64,000 nucleotides of DNA from Candidatus Flexicrinis proximus (GCA_016712885.1 JADJQF010000004.1:620001-684000); one strand, 5' to 3'; positions 1 through 8,954 are shown, counted from the stretch's first letter. The notes: a model not told the origin generated them from the sequence alone. A program made the numbers and translations.

Positions 1-69
1 CTCCAGATGAGAGAGACGGTTGTCTGCATAGGGATTGACCTCGTTCCTTTGCCCACCAGTCTGACGCGT

Positions 70-843
70 TCAGCGGATTCCATTCAGGAATTGCACGCTT
101 TTCTCGATCCGCAGCTCAGGTTCGCCTTCGCCGGCAAACTCGAAGCAGTAGATCATCTGCTGGGGTAGGGCGTTCAGCGCGCGAATAATGCCTTCCATCG
201 GCATCACACCGCCCCCCAGATAGGTGGTTGCGTCGGAACTGGCCCCTGCCTTGTCTTTGAGGTGTGCGTACACCGCCCTCGTCCCCAGCCGCTCGATCGC
301 GCTGAGGACATTCTCACCGTGAGTGGTGTAATTCCCGATGTCGATGTTGGTCTTGAGCGCCGGTGACGGGATTGCCTCCAGGATTGCGGCGATCTCGTCA
401 ATCCTGCACCCCGGTGTCTTGCCGAAATTTTCAAGCGCCAGCGTAATCCCCTGCGAATCCGCATACGTTACGGCTTCGCGTGCCGCATCCAGACTCGGCT
501 TGACGATCTCCGTCAGCACGGCACCCGGAAAGACCCTGAGCAGTGGTGCCCCCAGCGCCTTTGCGGTGTCAATATCGTGAAACAACAGCTTTCGCGCCGC
601 ATCGTCCGGGCTGAACAGCGTGCTGAATGTGGCGTACGTAGCGATCAGACCTTTGCGCTGCAATTTCTCGCGGGCGGCCTGAATTTCCTGCGCGTAATTC
701 GGCCAAATCTCGCGCCGCAGTTCGATTCCCGCCACGTGCAGCCCGTCGAGCCTGTCGATCAGATCGAGGACGCTGAGTTTGCCTGACAGGATTTCGTCTT
801 GATACTGGATGACCGATAGGACGACCGGGCGGTTCGCGTTCAA
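70..843 (-). CDS. sugar phosphate isomerase/epimerase-like TIM-barrel protein
   Basis: Resembles the xylose-isomerase-like TIM-barrel family (AP endonuclease 2 fold), which isomerises or epimerises sugars in the cytoplasm. Visible family features are the early strand VVLSVIQYQDE, the central LALENFGKTPG with its metal-binding Glu, and later TNIDIGNY and YAHLKDK, which supply Asp and His ligands. The open frame runs further upstream, but that extension only translates a dispersed repeat (894-993). A TTG at 843, nine bases after GGAG, gives 257 residues, normal for the family. Substrate is unknown. It lies near a glycan-use locus but is not joined to it. Family call is fairly sure, start is not. 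Confidence 0.75.
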   Translation of the reverse strand: MNANRPVVLSVIQYQDEILSGKLSVLDLIDRLDGLHVAGIELRREIWPNYAQEIQAAREKLQRKGLIATYATFSTLFSPDDAARKLLFHDIDTAKALGAPLLRVFPGAVLTEIVKPSLDAAREAVTYADSQGITLALENFGKTPGCRIDEIAAILEAIPSPALKTNIDIGNYTTHGENVLSAIERLGTRAVYAHLKDKAGASSDATTYLGGGVMPMEGIIRALNALPQQMIYCFEFAGEGEPELRIEKSVQFLNGIR

Positions 844-893
844 AGTTGTCTGCTCCACAAGTCGGATATGTCTGTTATACACGGCAATGCTCG

Positions 894-993
894 TATGCAC
901 TTTGTTTGTGGAGGCGCTGCCTCCAGGCCACCACGCGAGGCACAAAGGCCGCCACCGGGGTTTGGGGTGGAACCCCATCGAAAGTACAGCGTA
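894..993 (-). repeat. dispersed multi-hairpin element, copy 1
   Basis: Read on the minus strand it holds GGGGTTCCACCCC near one end and TGGAGGCAGCGCCTCCA near the other. It is bounded by a TACTTTCG / CAAAGTGCATA pair that resembles the terminal inverted repeats of copy 5. The middle hairpins are degenerate. It fills the gap between the sugar isomerase gene and the 3' end of recF. Confidence 0.75.
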
Positions 994-1063
994 CCCTCCA
1001 CTCTCTCACGGTCGGCCTCAGCCAACGTAGAACGCTTTTCCGGATGTATTTATATCCGGCGCG

Positions 1064-2296
1064 TTATTCTCCAGCGTCGGGTGTGCTTTTCGGCGCTTTA
1101 TCCAGCCGACCCGCCGCCACGCCCCACACGGTAGCCTTCGCTTGGAATTCGTCCGGGAAAATGCTCAATTCGGCGGTCGTCATCAGCGTTTGGCCGGCAT
1201 CCAGCACGCGCTCCAGCAGATACGCCCGCCGCTTGGCGTCCAGCTCCGCGGCCACGTCGTCCAGCATCAGGATCGGCAGCTCGCCGGTCCGCTGCTTCAT
1301 CCATGCGCGCTCAGCCAGTTTCAGCGCCATCACCGCCGTCCGCTCCTGTCCGCGGCTGCCGTACAGCCCCGCGTCGCGTTCGTTGATCAGCAGGCGCAGC
1401 TCGTCGCGGTGCGGTCCGCTGAGCGTTACGCCGCGCTTGATCGACTCGTCCTGCTCGTCGGCAAGCTGTGCTGCGAACTGCGGGATGATCTGCTCCGGCG
1501 TAATCTCGCGGTGCAGGTCGAGTCCCAGCAGGTCGAACGACCGCTGGCCGTCCCCTTCGGCCGTCGGGATAAAACTCGGCTGGTAGCGCAGCGTCAGCGT
1601 CTCGCTCCGGCCCGTCAGGTCGTAGTGGACCCGCTGCGCTTCGACTTCCAGTTCCCGCAAGAAGCTTTGCCGCCCGGCGATCAGCCGCGCGCCGGACTGC
1701 ACCAGTTGGTCATCCCAGTATGCCAGTTCGCCGGCCTTGGCAAACCCTTCCGCGATCCGCCTCAGGAGGGCGTTGCGCTGCGGAAGTGTCCGTTCGTATT
1801 GGTCGAGCGCCTCGGAATACTCCGGCACGATCTGGCCGAGCGTCGTATCCATGAACCGCCGCCGGTCGGACGGGGAACCTTCGATCAGTGTGAGATCGCG
1901 AGGCAGGAACAGGACCACGGTCACCAGTCCGACCGCTTGCCCGACCCGCTTTTCGACTCCGTTGACTTTGATGACTTTTCTCAGCCGCGGGCTGCCATCC
2001 GGCGTCGGCTCCAGCATCAGCGTCACTTCGATCCGTTCCGTCCCCGTCCGTTCGTGGACGATGTCGGCGGCGATTCGAGCGAACGGCAGCGGTTCATCCT
2101 CGGTACACCAATGCAAAAGCTGGCGGTCGAGCGACGTGTGCGGTGAACGCGATGTCGCCAGATAGTAGATCGATTCGAGCAGATTCGTCTTGCCCTGCGC
2201 GTTCTCGCCATGCAAGACCAGCGGTCCGTTCGGCAGTATGGTTTCCAGACGCGCGTAGTTCCGGAAGGTTGTCAGCGACAGATACGAGACGTGCAT
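1064..2296 (-). CDS. recF: DNA replication and repair protein RecF
   Basis: An SMC/ABC-like ATPase that loads RecA at gaps with the RecOR proteins. The 410-residue product starts with the typical LSLTTFRNY, has Walker A GENAQGKTN at residues 30-38, the RecF signature TLSGPHRDEL in the C-terminal third, and Walker B LPILMLDDVAAELD with the catalytic acidic residue. Length is close to the usual 360-400. It begins two bases after the stop of the FHA gene, so the two are probably co-transcribed and translationally coupled. No dnaN or gyrB lies beside it, so the classical dnaA-dnaN-recF arrangement is absent from this window. Confidence 0.95.
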   Translation of the reverse strand: MHVSYLSLTTFRNYARLETILPNGPLVLHGENAQGKTNLLESIYYLATSRSPHTSLDRQLLHWCTEDEPLPFARIAADIVHERTGTERIEVTLMLEPTPDGSPRLRKVIKVNGVEKRVGQAVGLVTVVLFLPRDLTLIEGSPSDRRRFMDTTLGQIVPEYSEALDQYERTLPQRNALLRRIAEGFAKAGELAYWDDQLVQSGARLIAGRQSFLRELEVEAQRVHYDLTGRSETLTLRYQPSFIPTAEGDGQRSFDLLGLDLHREITPEQIIPQFAAQLADEQDESIKRGVTLSGPHRDELRLLINERDAGLYGSRGQERTAVMALKLAERAWMKQRTGELPILMLDDVAAELDAKRRAYLLERVLDAGQTLMTTAELSIFPDEFQAKATVWGVAAGRLDKAPKSTPDAGE

Positions 2297-2298
2297 AG

Positions 2299-4398
2299 TT
2301 AGCCGCTGTTCGCTGTGGCGGTCAGTGCAGGGCTAGGCGGTGGCGTCCGCGTCGGTGTAGCCGTGAGGGTAGGTGTGCTGCTTGCCGTCATGGTCGCTGT
2401 AGGCGTGGCCGTAAGCGTCGCAGTCGATGTCGCGGTCGGCGTCGCTGTAGGAACCAGCGTCAGCGGCGGCGGTTCGCGGGTCACCGTAGCGTCCTGCAGC
2501 ACCGGAATGACCAGGATTTCACGCAGGTCCTCGACGCGGAATAATTCCTGTGGGCACACAAAATCGGCCGTCTTGACCCAGCCTTCGCCGCCGTTATCCA
2601 GCCTCACGGCCAGGAAATCCGCGCCGGGCGTTCGTCCGGTCACGATCCGGGCCACGCCGGGCGCCAGAACCGAGAGCACCGCTGCGTTCTCCTGCGGCGC
2701 CACCAGCAGCGGCACATCCGGTCGTGCCGACGTGCACTGCGGGTCGGTCAACGTCACGTCTTCCGTCCGCTCGACTTCCACGCCGCGCTCGTCGGTCAGC
2801 ACCAGCCGCACGGTAAAATCCTGCATCGGCAGCAGCGGTCCGACTTGAATCGCCGCCTGGTCGGCTGCCAGGTCAATCTGCGCCGCCTGGCCCACCGCAT
2901 CCAGCCCGCGCAGGTGCGGCACGCCGGTATAGCCCTCCGCGGACCACATAATCGTCAAAGTCTGTACAACATTGCGGAAGACCAGCGGCGGGGATACATC
3001 CAGCGCGGCGATCGTCACGGGTGTGTAAATGTGCAGTGTTACCTGCGAGGACGCGCGCTGTTCGCCATTAATCGCGACCAGCTCCAGCACCACATCCGCC
3101 GGCAGGTCGTCGGATACGAATGTGCGTCCGCCGCTTTCCAGTTCCGTGACAGCCTCCGGCGCGCTGCCGTTGATCGACAGCGACAGCGCTGTCGCATCCC
3201 GCACATCCCACGCAATCGAAATCGGCTGCCCGCGCACAACTTCCGCCGCGTTCGCCGTAAAGGCCGCGATCGTCGGTGTGATTTGCCGGTTCGCCACCAG
3301 CCCCCACACCCCGTAAAGGATCAGCAGAACCGCCAGCACCACACCGGCCAACGCCGCCAGCCGTGTCCAGCCGGGCAGGGGAGGGCGGTCCACCAGCCGT
3401 CCGGGAACAGCGACCGTAAACTGCGGCGGCGCATCGGCGTGGGCGACAATCTCGAATGGATACTCGACCGTGCTTCCGAAAATACGCCGGTCGCGGGCGT
3501 TGGCCGTCCCGCTCACCACGACTCGTTCTCCCGGCCCCAACTGCGCGAATGACTGCGAGAGCCGCAGGTTCAGCCGGCTCTGCCGGTCGACGGCCGTCAA
3601 TCTGAGCGCAACCGGTGCGCTCCCGTGGTTATGCAAATGCAGCCGAAAAGAACCCGTATTCGCCAGCCGGGGATTGCTGAGCGCGATCCCGAACCCGCTG
3701 AACGGCTGCACGCGTACGGCGAGCAGCGCGCGCAGCGCCGCCTGCGGTGTCCGTTCCGGTGTGACCGTCACCGTGACTGAATAATCGCCTGGCCGGCTGT
3801 CGCTGTGCCGGATCGGCCGCAGATTGATTATCACCAGGCTGGTATCGCCGCCGTCGACCACCAACACCGGGCGATTCACCCGTATCCAGCCCGCCGGTAC
3901 GCCGGCTACGTCGATACTGAACCGCTCGCTGTCGCGCCCGGTGTTCGTCACGCTCAGTTCGACCGAGATATACGACCCCGGCACCACGGTGATCTGCGGC
4001 AGCTGCAGTTCGATCCTGAACGGCGCGCTGTCGCTTTCAATCCGCTGGGTGTCCTCTACCGGCATCATCAGCGGGATCGTTGCCGTGTCGTCCACCATCC
4101 GGTAGACAATGCGCAGCGACCCAAGCTGGATTTCTTCGCCACCGCGCAGCAGCACCGGCTTTTCCGCCGCGGCCGCCACGCCGTCGATAAATGTCTCCAG
4201 GGTCGGCGACAGCGGCGTCATCACGACGCCCTCAGGACGCCGGTCAATGCGGATGTGTGTTGAATCCACGCCGCTGTAATCGATGACCAGATCGTTGCTC
4301 GCGTCACGCCCGACCAGTAGGCTGTTCTCGCGCAGAACGAACGTCTCCAGACGTCCTTCCGGCCAGAATATGTCGAGCCGCCCGTACGCTTTATTCAA
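2299..4398 (-). CDS. FHA-domain membrane protein with NEW3-like region and Thr-Pro tail
   Basis: The N-terminal ~110 residues form an FHA phosphothreonine-binding domain (LLVGRDASNDLVID, then HIRIDR). A beta-sandwich region like NEW3/alpha-galactosidase-associated domains follows (VELSVTNTGRDSERFSI, VPAGWIRV). One membrane segment (LAALAGVVLAVLLILYGVW) comes near residue 350, then further Ig-like sandwiches, an SH3-like stretch (GGEGWVKTADFV) and a low-complexity PTATPTAT tail. The FHA side should face the cytoplasm and the tail the outside. TTG at 4398, eight bases after AGGAG, is preferred over an upstream GTG. Probably an envelope sensor or scaffold; ligand unknown. Confidence 0.8.
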   Translation of the reverse strand: MNKAYGRLDIFWPEGRLETFVLRENSLLVGRDASNDLVIDYSGVDSTHIRIDRRPEGVVMTPLSPTLETFIDGVAAAAEKPVLLRGGEEIQLGSLRIVYRMVDDTATIPLMMPVEDTQRIESDSAPFRIELQLPQITVVPGSYISVELSVTNTGRDSERFSIDVAGVPAGWIRVNRPVLVVDGGDTSLVIINLRPIRHSDSRPGDYSVTVTVTPERTPQAALRALLAVRVQPFSGFGIALSNPRLANTGSFRLHLHNHGSAPVALRLTAVDRQSRLNLRLSQSFAQLGPGERVVVSGTANARDRRIFGSTVEYPFEIVAHADAPPQFTVAVPGRLVDRPPLPGWTRLAALAGVVLAVLLILYGVWGLVANRQITPTIAAFTANAAEVVRGQPISIAWDVRDATALSLSINGSAPEAVTELESGGRTFVSDDLPADVVLELVAINGEQRASSQVTLHIYTPVTIAALDVSPPLVFRNVVQTLTIMWSAEGYTGVPHLRGLDAVGQAAQIDLAADQAAIQVGPLLPMQDFTVRLVLTDERGVEVERTEDVTLTDPQCTSARPDVPLLVAPQENAAVLSVLAPGVARIVTGRTPGADFLAVRLDNGGEGWVKTADFVCPQELFRVEDLREILVIPVLQDATVTREPPPLTLVPTATPTATSTATLTATPTATMTASSTPTLTATPTRTPPPSPALTATANSG

Positions 4399-4482
4399 CA
4401 GTGATGCTCCTCGCACCTGACGCGCTTTGATTCTAAACCGGAACGCCGCTCCATACCAGCACGCGGCGGTGCAACGTAGGGC

Positions 4483-5103
4483 TTAGGCCCGCAGTCCGTT
4501 GACTCCCTGCAGGATTAGCTGTGTGCCAAGATACGACAGAATAATCAGCGACGCATAGCGTAAGGCGCGCGTCAGCCGGGGGTCAACCCCGCGCAGCCGG
4601 TCAAAGACGAACACGAATACCGTCATCAACCCCAGGAATACCCCATAAAATGCCACCATGAACAACACACCTGCGCCGAGCGAGTCGTTCAACGCTTCAA
4701 GAAACAGCGGCCCGGTGATCGTTCCCCAGTAGATATACGGGCCGGGATTCAGGAAGTTCACCGTCATCCCTTTGATCAGCGTATCGCGGCTGAGGGTTGC
4801 CGGCACTTCCGCACCCCCTGTATCTGGCCGCCGCAGGGCTTTCAGCGTCGAATACGCGATGAGGAAGACCGCGATCCCGCCCACGATATTCAGGACCGGC
4901 ACCGCCGCCGGGGGCAGCGCCTTGAGGATGAACAGCATCAGCACGATGATGGGGATATCGGTCACCAGCGGCGTCAGTACGATCAGCAGACCGTATCGCC
5001 AGCCTTGCGCCAGCGTCACGTTCATCATCAGCGTATGCAGCGGCCCGAAGCTGGTCCCCGCCGACAGGCCAAAGCCTGCAGCTTTTTCGATCAAGGGAGT
5101 CAC
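4483..5103 (-). CDS. LysE/RhtB-family amino-acid exporter
   Basis: A 206-residue, six-helix protein of the LysE superfamily, which exports amino acids or related metabolites. It starts with the family-typical segment ending in GTSFGPLHTLM (usually a GPGP-like loop). Hydrophobic helices follow (IPIIVLMLFILKAL, VLNIVGGIAVFLIAYSTLKAL), then NFLNPGPYIYW, which matches the conserved NPK/NPG loop of helix 4. It stands alone between the FHA gene and a WYL regulator, all on the minus strand. Substrate cannot be told from sequence. Confidence 0.85.
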   Translation of the reverse strand: MTPLIEKAAGFGLSAGTSFGPLHTLMMNVTLAQGWRYGLLIVLTPLVTDIPIIVLMLFILKALPPAAVPVLNIVGGIAVFLIAYSTLKALRRPDTGGAEVPATLSRDTLIKGMTVNFLNPGPYIYWGTITGPLFLEALNDSLGAGVLFMVAFYGVFLGLMTVFVFVFDRLRGVDPRLTRALRYASLIILSYLGTQLILQGVNGLRA

Positions 5104-5156
5104 TGGTTCTCCGTTTCGGCAGCAATCACAATATTGATTATACCATCGGGCGTGGC

Positions 5157-6128
5157 TTAACCGGTGACCGGGTCGACAATACTGCGCGCCAGCTCCTGCA
5201 CCGCTTGTCGAAGCTCATCCGGCTCGACCACCTGTACCCCTGTTCCAAGCCCCAGAACCCGCATCCGCGCGTCGAAAAGCGAGTCGAAGGCTGCCCGCAG
5301 TGTCGTCGAACTTCCAGTTTCGTCGTCCACGAGAATTTCATGGCGGCCGTTCATATAGGCGGGGAAGTACCAGAGTGCGTCGCGGTGTACTCGCAGAATG
5401 GCGAGATAGGGAGGGTTGAAGATATTCGCTGCCGCCTCGTACCGAGCACAGGCCGCTTCCCAGTAGGCCGCGAGGTCAAACGACTCGGCCCTCTCAAAGC
5501 GCTTCTCTGATAGTGCAAGGTTCTGGAATCGAGAGACACGGTAGTTTCGCATCTCGCCGCCGGATTTTCTCGCTACGAGGTACCACAGGTTCGCCTTGGC
5601 CACTAACGCATATGCCTCAAGTTCGCGCCTGCCGTAGCGCCCACCAATCGGCTGATAGTCGACCTCGATCACATGATCGTCCCAAACCGCCCGCTGCAAT
5701 TGCGGCAGCAGTGGTGAAATCTCGGTGATCTGAAACCAATTCTTAGGGTCGATGTGAAGTCTCTGCCGTACGCGTTCCGCCTCGCGCCGCTGAGGTTGTG
5801 GCAGCGCGGCCATCATCTTGAGCAGCGTTCCCTCTACGGCCTTCGACAGCCCCAGATCGTTCAAGGGTCCAGCCTCACTAGAAACGAACAGCGCGCGCAC
5901 TTCAGCAAGTGAAAGCCCGGTCAGTGCGACGCGGTAGCCCTCATCGAGGAAGATGCCACCGTTCTGTCCCGGCTGTGTATAAACTGGAACCCCTGCGGCG
6001 CTCAACGCGTCGAGATCGCGGTATATCGTTCGCTCGGAGACTTCCAGATGCTTCGCGAGAACTGCAGCAGTCATCCTGCCTTTGGCGTGCAGGTTGAGTA
6101 GCAGCGAGATTAGACGGTCGGCGCGCAT
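5157..6128 (-). CDS. YafY/DeoR-type HTH and WYL-domain transcriptional regulator
   Basis: A 323-residue regulator. The N-terminal winged HTH (residues 1-60; MRADRLISLLLNLHAKGR, then VSERTIYRDLDAL) is typical of the YafY group. A WYL domain follows (IEVDYQPIGG, YALVAKANLWYLVARK, with the W-Y-L triad), then a C-terminal WCX-like part. It is divergent from a GyrI-like gene, with a perfect 10-bp-arm palindrome between them (6160-6182) that also lies between its own -35 and -10 boxes. This suggests autoregulation and control of the neighbour. WYL domains sense small ligands or nucleic acid; the ligand here is unknown. Confidence 0.9.
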   Translation of the reverse strand: MRADRLISLLLNLHAKGRMTAAVLAKHLEVSERTIYRDLDALSAAGVPVYTQPGQNGGIFLDEGYRVALTGLSLAEVRALFVSSEAGPLNDLGLSKAVEGTLLKMMAALPQPQRREAERVRQRLHIDPKNWFQITEISPLLPQLQRAVWDDHVIEVDYQPIGGRYGRRELEAYALVAKANLWYLVARKSGGEMRNYRVSRFQNLALSEKRFERAESFDLAAYWEAACARYEAAANIFNPPYLAILRVHRDALWYFPAYMNGRHEILVDDETGSSTTLRAAFDSLFDARMRVLGLGTGVQVVEPDELRQAVQELARSIVDPVTG

Positions 6129-6151
6129 AACTCCTCGTTTTTCGACAGCGT

Positions 6152-6179
6152 ATCATATATTCCTGACATAGGATGTCAG
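6152..6179 (-). promoter_or_regulatory. probable promoter of the WYL regulator gene
   Basis: On the minus strand CTGACA (6179-6174) and TATGAT (6157-6152) are separated by 16 bases. The -35 box is part of the palindrome at 6160-6182, so a bound regulator would block this promoter. Confidence 0.5.
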
Positions 6180-6182
6180 GAA
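6160..6182. promoter_or_regulatory. palindromic operator in the WYL/GyrI-like divergent region
   Basis: Perfect inverted repeat: arm TTCCTGACAT at 6160-6169, three-base centre AGG, arm ATGTCAGGAA at 6173-6182. It lies between two divergent starts (6128 and 6223). The core TGACA/TGTCA resembles sites described for YafY/WYL regulators. Binding by the adjacent regulator is inferred. Confidence 0.7.
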
Positions 6183-6222
6183 TCGCGCCTTACTGTGGAA
6201 GTATCCGATCAAGGAGCCTGCT

Positions 6223-6846
6223 ATGGAAACGGTTGACCTCAAGCAGTTCGACAAGACTCTCTACACCGCCAGCGCGACATCTGTCCAGTGTATCGATGTT
6301 CCGCCGCGCCCCTATCTGATGGTTGATGGCGGCGGCGATCCCAATACGTCCGTGGCGTATAAAGAGCGTGTCGCAGCGCTGTTCACGCTCGCTTACGGCC
6401 TGCGCGCGGCGATCAAATCCGCCGCCTCCACCGCGTACACCGTCATGCCTCTCGAAGGCTTGTGGTGGGTGCGAGCGGGCGAATCATTCAGCTATGCCGA
6501 CAAATCCAACTGGGAATGGACACTGCTCATCCGCCAGCCCGACGCCGTGAACGATGCCTTACTCTCGGAAGTGAAATCCGCGGCCTTGCGCAAGAAAGGA
6601 CTTCCCGCACTGCATGATGTCCGGCTGGAAATCTTCCGTGAAGGGTTGGCGCTGCAAATTCTGCATATCGGACCGTTTTCGACGGAACCGGCCACAGTGG
6701 CCCTGCTGGACGCGTATGGCAGCTAACACGGGTATGCGATGAGCGGCAAGCATCACGAGATTTATCTCAACGACTTCCAACGTGTTGCGCCCGAGAAACT
6801 CAGGACCATCATCCGCCATCCGGTCAAGCTGGCGAAATTGGGCTAG
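6223..6846 (+). pseudogene. GyrI-like small-molecule-binding protein, interrupted by an in-frame TAA
   Basis: The first 167 codons encode a GyrI-like (SOUL/AraC-effector-like) domain: DVPPRPYLMVDGGGDPN, MPLEGLWWVR, WEWTLLIRQPD. A TAA at 6724-6726 ends it after DAYGS. The same frame then continues without further stops for 39 codons and encodes GYAMSGKHHEIYLNDFQRVA and PEKLRTIIRHPV, which is the strongly conserved C-terminal signature of this family, ending at TAG 6844-6846. A single base change (to CAA, AAA or GAA, for example) would restore a ~207-residue protein. Either a true nonsense mutation, a base-calling error, or readthrough. Partner of the divergent WYL regulator. Confidence 0.85.
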
Positions 6847-7747
6847 GAGGCATATTCGACGGACCGAAGGCATTCGAAGCCAACTGCGTGTCAATCAGCT
6901 TGCCGGAGTCGCCTGTGGTCGCATACTGGTACAGCGATGCCTGAAATACGCCGTTGACCGCGCCGTTGATCAGGCCAACCGCCACCAGCATCAGCACGAC
7001 GACAATCACCGCCACGACCACCAGCGCGACCGATTTTGTCGCTGCCGCCGCGGCAATGATCAGCCCGCCGACGATCAGCAGTGCGATTGTCGCCAGGCAG
7101 CCGAACAGCCCGATGGCCGTCTGTCCGGTGAAGGTCTCGCCCCAGGTCCTTTTGAACAGCTCAAAGCTGCGTTTGAGCGAGTCGACCACCCCTAAGTCCT
7201 CGACCACCAGCACCGGGATCGCGAAGAAGACCACCAGGCTCCATGCGCCCTGGATCAGACTGCCCACGATACTGGCGATAATCCCCACCACGATGTTGTT
7301 GCTTTTCCGCCCGCTGTCCCGGATCGCGCGTGCGATCGTCCCGACGACAGCTGAGACGAACGCATAAACCAGGATCTTGCCAAAACGCGATGATGCGATC
7401 TTGAGCCCGTCCCGCACGGTCGCCGGCTCGCCACGTGCCAGTTTCATCGCCGCCCCGACCAGCGCCACGTTAGAGAAGATCACCACCGTGTAGCCGACGA
7501 ACGAGTAGATGAAACCCACGATCGCGCTCAGCGTCATCTGACCATCGCTGACCTGCGAGCTGCCTGTCGCAGCCGAAGCCCTCACGGCATCGAAGATCCC
7601 GGCCCCTGCGATTGGGATCAGGAACACGATCGTGACCACGACCATCCCGATCAGCGATATAAGCGGAAATACCAGCAGTTGTGGGTTCTGCCGCAGGGCG
7701 TTCCAGCTCTGCTTGCTCAGTTCCCAGCCATTTGAAATTCGGTTCAT
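6824..7747 (-). CDS. multi-pass membrane protein, DUF6159-like
   Basis: A 307-residue protein with a conserved amphipathic start (NGWELSKQSWNALRQNPQLLVFP) and five to six membrane segments, including LISLIGMVVVTIVFLIPIAG and a very Val/Ala-rich helix near residue 235. It matches the uncharacterised DUF6159 family, which often has a SWxxL...PELLLFPL start. ATG at 7747 is chosen because GGGGG lies five bases upstream; an earlier ATG at 7789 would add 14 unrelated residues. The 3' end overlaps the tail of the GyrI-like reading frame by 23 bases in convergent orientation. Function unknown. Confidence 0.75.
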   Translation of the reverse strand: MNRISNGWELSKQSWNALRQNPQLLVFPLISLIGMVVVTIVFLIPIAGAGIFDAVRASAATGSSQVSDGQMTLSAIVGFIYSFVGYTVVIFSNVALVGAAMKLARGEPATVRDGLKIASSRFGKILVYAFVSAVVGTIARAIRDSGRKSNNIVVGIIASIVGSLIQGAWSLVVFFAIPVLVVEDLGVVDSLKRSFELFKRTWGETFTGQTAIGLFGCLATIALLIVGGLIIAAAAATKSVALVVVAVIVVVLMLVAVGLINGAVNGVFQASLYQYATTGDSGKLIDTQLASNAFGPSNMPPSPISPA

Positions 7748-7852
7748 GCTTGCCCCCAGTATCTGCGTGAAACGCGTCCCTTGCATCAAGTGTAGTGCGC
7801 CTTTTACGTTCGCACCACAACAGCTGGCTGCAATCCGGTTGCCTCAAAACAT

Positions 7853-7879
7853 AAACGCCAGCCCCGAGGGTTGGCGTTT
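7853..7879 (-). terminator. hairpin terminator downstream of the sugar permease operon
   Basis: AAACGCCA (7853-7860) pairs with TGGCGTTT (7872-7879). On the minus strand it is followed by TTTATGTTTT-like sequence. It lies between the sugar ABC operon end and the start of the DUF6159-like gene. Confidence 0.6.
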
Positions 7880-7898
7880 GTTCCATTAGGTTAGAGCG

Positions 7899-8035
7899 TG
7901 TTACGGCGCCTTCGATGGAGTCCTATCCCCACCCTGGCAGGTATTTGCACTCCTGCACCTCGCAGATGAGGGGCCGAGGGGCGCAAGTCCCTCGCGGAGG
8001 CGTGGAGGCAGCGCCTCCACAAACTGAGTGCATAA
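7899..8035 (+). repeat. dispersed multi-hairpin element, copy 2
   Basis: Begins GTTACGGCGCCTTCGATGG and ends CACAAACTGAGTGCATAA. It keeps the hairpins GCAGGTATTTGCACTCCTGC, CGAGGGGCGCAAGTCCCTCG and GTGGAGGCAGCGCCTCCAC. The large third hairpin found in copies 3 and 5 is deleted here, so CACCTCGCAGATGAGGGG is directly joined. It lies just past the end of the sugar permease gene. Confidence 0.85.
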
Positions 8036-8060
8036 ATATGCTCTCGGCCGGGTAGCCGTG

Positions 8061-8954
8061 CTAGCCCTTCAGCCCGGTCATCACGATACCCTTGATGAAA
8101 TAGCGTTGGGCAAAGAAGAACAGGACGATAACCGGCAGCACCATGATCGCGGCTGCGGCCATCTGTAGATCCCAGCGGGTCGTCATCGCGCCTCGGAACT
8201 GCGCCAGACCGATCGCGACGGTATAGGTCTCCGGCGTCCGCAGATAGACCAGCGGGCCAATCAGATCGTTCCATGCAGCGAGGAACGTGAAAATCGAGAC
8301 CGTGATCAGCGCCGGCTTCGAAAGTGGCATCATAATGCGCCAGTAGATTCCGAATTCGCTGCACCCGTCGATCCGCGCCGCGTCTGCCAGTTCTTCCGGT
8401 ATGGTACGGAAGAACTGCCTGAGCAGGAAGATGTTGAACGCCCCGCCGCCAAAGAAGATCGGAATGGTCAGCGGCAATATGCTGTTGACCCAGCCAAGAC
8501 GTGTGAAGATGATGAACTGCGGCACCAGCGTTACGATATTGGGCAGCAGAAGTGTGGCAATCACGATCCCGAACCAGAACTCGCGCCCCCAGAAACGTAT
8601 CCGCGCAAATCCATAGGCGCACAGCGACGACGATGTAACCACGGCAATCACGTTGAGTATGGCGATCGCCAGGCTGTTCCTCAGATACAGCGGGAACGGC
8701 CGGAAGGTCATCGCATCGACGTAGTTCTGGAATATCGGCGGATTGGGGATCCACGTTGGCGGATAGTTGAAGATTTCCAGCTGGGACTTCAGCGAACTGC
8801 TGATCAGCCACAGAAACGGGAAGATCATCAGGATCGCAAAGAAGATCAGTATGGCGTAGGCGACTATCGTTCCCACGGGGTTCTTACGCCGTTTACCGTG
8901 TTGATGGGAAGGTGTCGAGGGAAGCCCGTTTCCTGCTAAGTCCATCGCGCTCAT
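8061..8954 (-). CDS. carbohydrate ABC transporter permease (MalG type)
   Basis: Second membrane subunit of a CUT1 sugar importer, 297 residues, six predicted helices. The N-terminal FLWLISSSLKS and the cytoplasmic EAA loop EELADAARIDGCSEFGIYWR (contact with the ATPase) identify it. It ends in QRYFIKGIVMTGLKG, the usual MalG tail. It lies ten bases after the MalF-type permease, in an operon GH127, binding protein, MalF, MalG. No dedicated sugar ATPase gene is in the window; a shared MsmK/UgpC-type ATPase elsewhere is likely. Confidence 0.93.
   Translation of the reverse strand: MSAMDLAGNGLPSTPSHQHGKRRKNPVGTIVAYAILIFFAILMIFPFLWLISSSLKSQLEIFNYPPTWIPNPPIFQNYVDAMTFRPFPLYLRNSLAIAILNVIAVVTSSSLCAYGFARIRFWGREFWFGIVIATLLLPNIVTLVPQFIIFTRLGWVNSILPLTIPIFFGGGAFNIFLLRQFFRTIPEELADAARIDGCSEFGIYWRIMMPLSKPALITVSIFTFLAAWNDLIGPLVYLRTPETYTVAIGLAQFRGAMTTRWDLQMAAAAIMVLPVIVLFFFAQRYFIKGIVMTGLKG

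Noticed and set aside
2311..2460. Tandem-repeat DNA at the 3' end of the FHA gene
   Set aside because: The repetition is simply the codons of the Thr-Pro-Ala tail; no separate element.
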